Shown here: positions 40,684-42,085 of the stretch, piece by piece
How positions within the stretch are numbered: position 1 is the first letter of the stretch
Layout of the letters: each line of letters opens with the position of its first letter
Assembly: GCA_947457845.1 (NCBI GenBank)
Contig: CANGXM010000003.1
Span: forward strand, 1 to 42,085
Direction: 5' to 3'
DNA: 42,085 nucleotides
Origin: Rhodospirillales bacterium
GTDB lineage: Bacteria; Pseudomonadota; Alphaproteobacteria; Azospirillales; Azospirillaceae
Position numbers and translations under genes: made by a program
Notes under the pieces: generated by a model
Database searches by the model: none
Told to the model about the DNA's origin: nothing
What the model saw: the letters and a program-made list of their open reading frames with translations, nothing else

Positions 40684-41670
40684 ATGACCACGATCACGCG
40701 CCGCCGCGCCCTCGCCCTCGCCGGGGCGACGGCCGCCGCGTCCGCCCTGCCCCGCCCCGCCCTGTCGCAGGCGTGGCCCAACCGCCCGATCCGCGTGGTC
40801 CTGCCATTCGGTGCGGGCGGTGTCGCCGACGTGACGGCCCGGGTCGTGACCGAGCGTCTCGGCGACCGCATCGGGCAGCGCTTCACCATCGAGAACGTAC
40901 CGGGCGCCGGCGGGGCGACGGCGGCGCAGCGCGTGCTGCAGGCGCCCGCCGACGGCTACACCCTCGCCCTCTTCTCCAACGGCACGGCGGTCAGCGTCGG
41001 CCTCTTCAACCGGCTGCCCTTCGATCCCGTCACCGAGTTCGTGCCGATCTCGACGCTCGGCATCTTCGACTTCGTGCTCGCGACCGGCGCCGAGACCGGT
41101 TTCCGCACCCTGGCCGACCTCGTCGCGGCGGCCCGGGCGCGGCCCGGCACGATCAACATCGGCACCGTGACCGCGGGCAGCACGCAGCATCTCTCGGCCC
41201 TGCTGTTCGCCGGCGAGGTGGGCATCCGGGTCGAGCAGATCACCTTCCGCAACACGCCCGACGCCGTCGTCGCGCTGCTGCGCAACGATGTCCAGGTGGT
41301 CATCGACAGCTTCGCCTCGCTGAAGGCGTCGTTCGACGACCGGCGGGCGGTGGCGCTCGCCACGACCGGCAGCGCCCGCTCCCAGACCCTGCCGCAAGTG
41401 CCGACGGTGGCCCAGGCCGGCGGGCCGGCGACCTTCGACGTGACGTCGTGGAACGCCCTGTTCGCCAAGGCGGGAACCCCGCCGGAGGCGATCGAGGGGC
41501 TCTCGGCCGGGCTGCGCGATGTGCTCGGCCAGGCGGACATCCGGGCGCGGCTCCTCGATCTCGGCATCGAGGCGCGGTGGAGCCAGCGCGCCGAACTCGC
41601 CAACCGCCTCGTCCTCGACATCGAGCGCTGGTCGGCCGTGATCGACAGGGCCGGCATCCCCAAGCAGTGA
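40684..41670 (+). CDS. Tripartite tricarboxylate transporter receptor (Bug/TctC family), Tat-exported
   Basis: A 328-residue periplasmic binding protein. The N-terminus MTTITRRRALALAGATAAASALPRP has the twin-arginine motif and ends in ALSQA, suggesting Tat export. The mature part has the Bug signature WPNRPIRVVLPFGAGGVADVTARVV, VVPGAGG-like (VPGAGGATAAQRV) and SNGTAVSVG. Bug proteins bind carboxylates such as citrate or dicarboxylates; no TctA/TctB membrane genes are in view. GGGAGG at 40673-40678 precedes the start. Ligand and any transport partner are unknown; many Bug proteins are orphans. Confidence 0.92.
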   Translation: MTTITRRRALALAGATAAASALPRPALSQAWPNRPIRVVLPFGAGGVADVTARVVTERLGDRIGQRFTIENVPGAGGATAAQRVLQAPADGYTLALFSNGTAVSVGLFNRLPFDPVTEFVPISTLGIFDFVLATGAETGFRTLADLVAAARARPGTINIGTVTAGSTQHLSALLFAGEVGIRVEQITFRNTPDAVVALLRNDVQVVIDSFASLKASFDDRRAVALATTGSARSQTLPQVPTVAQAGGPATFDVTSWNALFAKAGTPPEAIEGLSAGLRDVLGQADIRARLLDLGIEARWSQRAELANRLVLDIERWSAVIDRAGIPKQ

Positions 41671-41734
41671 TCCCCGGCCGGAACCCCGGCCACCGTCGAT
41701 CGGTTTCCACCGTGCCGAAGCATGGGGAACGCAG

Positions 41735-42085
41735 ATGCCGGACGGGGCCGGGGGGCGACGCCGCCCGACGTGGGTGGTGGAGGTCCGCGTCGACGGACAT
41801 CCGGGACCGCTGGTCGACGCCCTCGAAAACGACGTCCTGCCGCGCGTCCTCGCCGGCGCGCGCTGGTACGGCGCGAAGGACGCCGGGCCGCCGCACGTCC
41901 GCATCCTCGACCTGATCGGCTTCGGCCCGGACGGCGACGTCGCGGTCGCCCTCCTGTCGGCCACGCCGCCCGGACGGTCGGCGCAGACCTGGGTCCTGCC
42001 GCTCGCGGTGGAGTGGGGCCCCGCCGGGCAGGACCCATCGGTCGCCGCCGTCACCGACGGGCAGCGGACCGGGCGCCTCGCCGAC
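41735..42085 (+). CDS. N-terminal part of a maltokinase-cap-like protein (partial, runs off the window)
   Basis: An ATG at 41735 opens a frame of 117 codons without stop to the window end. After an Arg/Gly-rich start, LENDVLPRVLAGARWYGAKD (residues 31-50) resembles the N-terminal cap of bacterial maltokinase (typically LLPxYLxxQRWFGxK), followed by the strand pattern VRILDLIGFG...VAVALLSA...QTWVLPLAVEWG that in maltokinase reads as evYxLPLa. Maltokinase makes maltose-1-phosphate and is often fused to trehalose synthase. The catalytic kinase lobe lies beyond the window, so the call rests on the cap only. Confidence 0.5.
   Translation, partial: MPDGAGGRRRPTWVVEVRVDGHPGPLVDALENDVLPRVLAGARWYGAKDAGPPHVRILDLIGFGPDGDVAVALLSATPPGRSAQTWVLPLAVEWGPAGQDPSVAAVTDGQRTGRLAD

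Noticed and set aside
38607-40889. 760-codon minus-strand open frame
   Set aside because: It spans three plus-strand genes with clear motifs and would cross their promoter regions; no ribosome site or domain.

Overview
The window is about 42 kb of very GC-rich DNA with tight gene packing, many 1-4 base ATGA/GTGA/TGATG overlaps between successive genes, and frequent GTG and occasional TTG starts. The gene content points to an alphaproteobacterium, most likely in or near the Rhodospirillales: a coxSLM-coxDE cluster with split XdhC genes, an orphan cheY-cheZ pair, scattered single-domain signalling genes, and several dipeptide/opine-type and Bug/TTT substrate-binding systems. The assignment is inference; no rRNA or tRNA gene was seen.

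Region 1 (1-9910): a form II carbon-monoxide-dehydrogenase-like molybdenum hydroxylase locus. It holds the tail of a probable CoxG-like membrane protein, the FeS (CoxS), molybdopterin (CoxL, active-site loop AYRGAGR) and FAD (CoxM) subunits, two tandem DUF29 proteins, the MoxR ATPase CoxD, the VWA protein CoxE, XdhC as two overlapping genes, and a fusion of a molybdopterin-binding domain with a MobA-like nucleotidyltransferase. Together these would make the Mo-enzyme and mature and insert its cofactor. The physiological substrate of form II enzymes is uncertain.

Region 2 (9891-19824): hydrolase and glutamine amidotransferase genes on the minus strand, then signalling genes mixed with housekeeping ones. 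These are cheY-cheZ, a patatin phospholipase, a K+/H+ antiporter - miniature chemoreceptor - ChaC cluster, a Nudix hydrolase behind a previously untracked 51-residue His-rich membrane peptide, a secreted protein of unknown function, a single-domain response regulator, and a 165-residue protein that shares the nine-residue C-terminal tail DQSAIDALF with CheZ. That tail resembles the CheY-docking N-terminus of FliM. It is the most suggestive unexplained signal in the window, because it may link an uncharacterised protein to CheY.

Region 3 (19945-35796): a catabolic/transport island. One complete ABC peptide-type transporter operon (binding protein, fused double ATPase, two permeases) runs on the minus strand. 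Divergent from it are a creatininase-family hydrolase and a ketopantoate-reductase-like enzyme, a VapBC toxin-antitoxin pair, and a sugar-dehydrogenase-like SDR. A second binding-protein/permease set follows that has no ATPase and is coupled to an AstE-like deacylase, then a class II aldolase, an MFS transporter and another SDR.

Region 4 (35843-42085): a perfect 28-base palindrome separates the island from an orphan HPt protein. Then come an M3 peptidase with a strong downstream hairpin, a 348-base gap without a recognisable gene, a quinone-reductase-like MDR protein, an amidohydrolase, a Tat-exported Bug receptor, and the start of a gene resembling the N-terminal cap of maltokinase, cut by the window end.
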